Shown: positions 6,587 to 9,150 of the stretch, one piece after another
Position numbering within the stretch: position 1 is the first letter of the stretch
Layout: each line of letters opens with the position of its first letter
Assembly: GCA_905212215.1 (NCBI GenBank)
Contig: CAJMDR010000053.1
Location: 1-9,150, forward strand
Reading direction: 5' to 3'
Source of the DNA: an uncultured Porphyromonadaceae bacterium
Lineage (GTDB): Bacteria > Bacteroidota > Bacteroidia > Bacteroidales > Muribaculaceae
Length of the DNA: 9,150 nucleotides
Translations under genes and position numbers: made by a program
The notes under the pieces: model-generated
Database searches by the model: none
What the model was told of the DNA's origin: nothing
Seen by the model: the letters and a program-made list of their open reading frames with translations, nothing else

Positions 6587-9127
6587 ATGACTCATCAATT
6601 TGAACAGCAAATCAGACCTGTAATCGACAGAGCTGTGAACGAAGCCCGCAATTTGATGTCGCCTGTGCTCACTTCCGAACACCTTCTGTTGGGAAGCATG
6701 AGGCCACAAGGCGCCACAATGCGTCGCATCTTCAACACACTGAAGCTTCCTGTCGAGACTATGATTGAGGAGCTTGAGAATCAGATACGCAGCCAGAATG
6801 ACTCTCTTTCAGGCTGTGACACCGATATGCCGAGAATATGCAATGAACCCATTCATCCAGGTGCAATACGCTATATTAAACTGGCGTTGGCAGAAGCTCG
6901 CAGGATGCGTTCTCCGGCGCTCTTCGGCGCTCATCTGTTGCTGGCACTTATCCACGACCCGAACTCTCTCGACAATGAATTTCTCAAAGAATTCAAAAGC
7001 AAGTATCTAAACTTCGATATTTCAATGTCTGTAAACAATCCCTTCGCATCCAACATGGATATGCCCACGGCAGGATTCCAACCTGACGAGGAAGAGGACG
7101 ATGCCGAAGAACAGCATATCAATTCTCCAAGGCCAAGACGCAGAGGGAAAGAAGAACAGCCAGGCTCTTCCACCCCTGCACTTGACAAATATGGAGTTGA
7201 CATGTCGGCAAATGCCGCCGCAGGAAAACTCGACCCGGTTGTAGGAAGGGAAAGAGAGATTGAGCGGGTTGCCCAGATTCTCAGCCGCCGAAAGAAAAAC
7301 AACCCCGTGCTGATAGGCGAACCCGGAGTAGGTAAATCTGCCATTGTGGAAGGCCTCGCATTGAGGATTCACCAGAAGAATGTGTCCCGCATACTCTTCG
7401 ATAAACGCATCATAGCGCTCGACATGGCATCGTTAGTGGCGGGAACAAAATATCGCGGACAGTTCGAGGAAAGGGTTAAAGCAGTGCTTGATGAACTATC
7501 TTCACATCCGGAAATCATCCTTTTCATCGATGAGCTGCACACTATTGTCGGAGCAGGTTCATCACCGGGTTCCATGGATGCAGCCAACATGCTGAAGCCT
7601 GCTTTGGCACGAGGTGACATACAATGTATCGGCGCAACTACGCTTGATGAGTACCGTCAGAATATAGAAAAAGATGGTGCTCTGGAACGTCGTTTTCAGA
7701 AGGTTCAGGTAGAGGCGACTTCCCCGGAAGAGACTCTTGAGATTCTCAAGCAGGTAAAGAACAAGTACGAAGAGCACCATAACGTTACTTATTCAGATGA
7801 AGCATTAGCTGCTTGTGTGAATCTCACCGAACGTTATGTAACCGACCGCACCTTCCCTGACAAAGCTCTCGATGCCCTTGATGAAGCCGGTTCCCGAGTG
7901 CACATTACTAACATACGTGTGCCGGAGGAAATTGAGAAGCTTGAACAGGAAATCGATGAGACTGTGGAACAGAAGCTTCAGGCAGCCAAGAGTGAACAAT
8001 ATGCTGTTGCAGCTCAGAAACGCGACGAAGAAGCCACCTTGCGCCGCAAGCTTGAGGATGCCAAGCAAGAATGGCAGAAGAGTCTTGATGAAGACCGTCA
8101 GCCGGTAGGAGAGGAGCAGGTAGCGGAAGTTGTGGCTATGATGACTGGAGTCCCAACTGCCCGTATTGCGCAGGCGGAAGGCTCACGACTCCTGAAAATG
8201 CCGGATGCCCTCAAAGGCTCAGTAATCGGTCAGGACGATGCCGTTACCAAGATTGTAAAGGCTATCCAACGCAACAGACTCGGTCTGAAAGACCCGGAGA
8301 AACCCATAGGCGTATTCATGTTCCTCGGTCCTACGGGAGTTGGTAAGACTCATCTGGCAAAGAAACTGAGCGAATATCTGTTCGATTCACCCGATGCTCT
8401 TATTCGCATTGACATGAGTGAGTTCATGGAGAAGTTCACTGTGAGCAGACTCGTGGGAGCACCTCCGGGTTACGTCGGATATGAAGAAGGCGGTCAGCTC
8501 ACCGAAAAGGTTCGTCGCAAACCATACTCAGTAGTGCTTCTCGATGAGATTGAGAAGGCTCACCCCGATGTTTTCAACCTCCTTCTGCAGGTAATGGACG
8601 AAGGGCGATTGACTGATTCCCTGGGACGCAGAATAGATTTCAAGAATACTATTCTTATCATGACCAGTAACGTTGGCTCGCGTCAGCTCAAAGAATTCGG
8701 TACGGGTGTAGGCTTCAATACCGGCACACCGTCGGCAGAACAATCGCATAGCATCATTACAAAAGCACTGAGCAGAGTATTCTCGCCGGAATTCCTGAAC
8801 CGTATAGATGATGTTGTGATGTTCGAGAGCCTTGACCGGCAAGCATTAGTGAAAATTATCGACATTGAGCTGAAAGGATTCCTGAAAAGGATGGACAAGA
8901 TGGGTTACACCGTTCGCCTCACCGAGGCTGCCAAGAATTTCCTGGCAGACAAAGGATATAATCCACAATACGGTGCCCGTCCTTTGCATCGTTCCATCCA
9001 GAAATATCTGGAAGACCCATTGGCTGAGACCCTTCTGCTTCGCAATGCCGAGCATAAAGAAGGCACCGTCATTGACGTGGACCACAAAGAGGGAGAAGAG
9101 ACCCTTACCCTAACCCCGGCAGAATAA
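6587..9127 (+). CDS. clpC: ClpC-type Hsp100 unfoldase, ATP-binding subunit of the Clp protease
   Basis: Two-ATPase AAA+ unfoldase that recognises, unfolds and threads substrates into ClpP. With the start at 6587 it has 846 residues. Two Clp N-domain repeats (about 3-60 and 85-140) are followed by an acidic then basic linker (about 155-198). AAA-1 has Walker A GEPGVGKS (244-251) and Walker B D315/E316. A short UVR-like coiled middle domain (about 445-515) points to ClpC rather than ClpB, whose middle domain is much longer. AAA-2 has Walker A GPTGVGKT (581-588), Walker B D653/E654 and the tripeptide VGF (708-710), the ClpP-docking loop type seen in ClpC. An upstream in-frame ATG at 6533 would add 18 residues unlike any Clp N-terminus, so 6587 (MTHQFEQQ) is preferred. 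No clpP lies in the window. In the second N-repeat the usual Glu before His is Ala115. The stop is 23 bases from the window end. Confidence 0.95.
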   Translation: MTHQFEQQIRPVIDRAVNEARNLMSPVLTSEHLLLGSMRPQGATMRRIFNTLKLPVETMIEELENQIRSQNDSLSGCDTDMPRICNEPIHPGAIRYIKLALAEARRMRSPALFGAHLLLALIHDPNSLDNEFLKEFKSKYLNFDISMSVNNPFASNMDMPTAGFQPDEEEDDAEEQHINSPRPRRRGKEEQPGSSTPALDKYGVDMSANAAAGKLDPVVGREREIERVAQILSRRKKNNPVLIGEPGVGKSAIVEGLALRIHQKNVSRILFDKRIIALDMASLVAGTKYRGQFEERVKAVLDELSSHPEIILFIDELHTIVGAGSSPGSMDAANMLKPALARGDIQCIGATTLDEYRQNIEKDGALERRFQKVQVEATSPEETLEILKQVKNKYEEHHNVTYSDEALAACVNLTERYVTDRTFPDKALDALDEAGSRVHITNIRVPEEIEKLEQEIDETVEQKLQAAKSEQYAVAAQKRDEEATLRRKLEDAKQEWQKSLDEDRQPVGEEQVAEVVAMMTGVPTARIAQAEGSRLLKMPDALKGSVIGQDDAVTKIVKAIQRNRLGLKDPEKPIGVFMFLGPTGVGKTHLAKKLSEYLFDSPDALIRIDMSEFMEKFTVSRLVGAPPGYVGYEEGGQLTEKVRRKPYSVVLLDEIEKAHPDVFNLLLQVMDEGRLTDSLGRRIDFKNTILIMTSNVGSRQLKEFGTGVGFNTGTPSAEQSHSIITKALSRVFSPEFLNRIDDVVMFESLDRQALVKIIDIELKGFLKRMDKMGYTVRLTEAAKNFLADKGYNPQYGARPLHRSIQKYLEDPLAETLLLRNAEHKEGTVIDVDHKEGEETLTLTPAE

Positions 9128-9150
9128 CAACATATCCTATATAACAAAAG

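Noticed and set aside
7067..7180. Acidic (DEEEDDAEE) then basic (RPRRRGK) low-complexity linker in ClpC as a novelty
   Set aside because: Bacteroidales ClpC proteins commonly carry a charged flexible linker between the N-domain and AAA-1, so it is noted in the gene annotation only.
9128..9150. Possible promoter or next gene in the last 23 bases
   Set aside because: The stretch is AT-rich, but has no TAnnTTTG box, terminator stem or open frame that can be judged from so little sequence.

Overview
The window holds five protein-coding genes, one of them cut by the left edge, and short intergenic regions. It looks like chromosomal core sequence from the phylum Bacteroidota, probably order Bacteroidales. 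The evidence is that the start codons lack good Shine-Dalgarno sites, that promoters of the TTTG / TAnnTTTG type (the Bacteroidota primary-sigma consensus) sit where expected, and that the proteins resemble Bacteroidales forms (exported M3 peptidase, ClpC with an acidic linker, tsaD with an HLHGH metal motif). I cannot place it to genus. There are no RNA genes, insertion sequences, CRISPR arrays or phage genes that I can support.

Layout. On the minus strand, reading from about 5616 down to 1, three genes run in the same direction: lon (5549-3150), then an M3-family peptidyl-dipeptidase (3131-975) only 18 bases later, then tsaD (915 to beyond position 1) 59 bases later. The second gap carries a perfect 10-bp inverted repeat. 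On the plus strand, running away from lon, are trmN6 (5730-6449) and clpC (6587-9127). The 180-base region between lon and trmN6 holds two face-to-face promoters whose upstream boxes overlap, and a second perfect 10-bp inverted repeat lies at the very start of the predicted lon transcript.

Functionally this is a proteostasis neighbourhood. Lon is a cytoplasmic AAA+ protease. ClpC is a Hsp100 unfoldase that, judging by its VGF loop, feeds ClpP. The M3 peptidase trims short peptides but carries a signal peptide, so it probably acts in the envelope rather than on Lon products in the cytoplasm. TsaD and TrmN6 both modify tRNA at position 37 (t6A and m6A). I see no undescribed multi-gene system; the points worth checking are regulatory (lon leader hairpin, overlapping promoters, clpC upstream signals) and a missing acidic residue in the ClpC N-domain.
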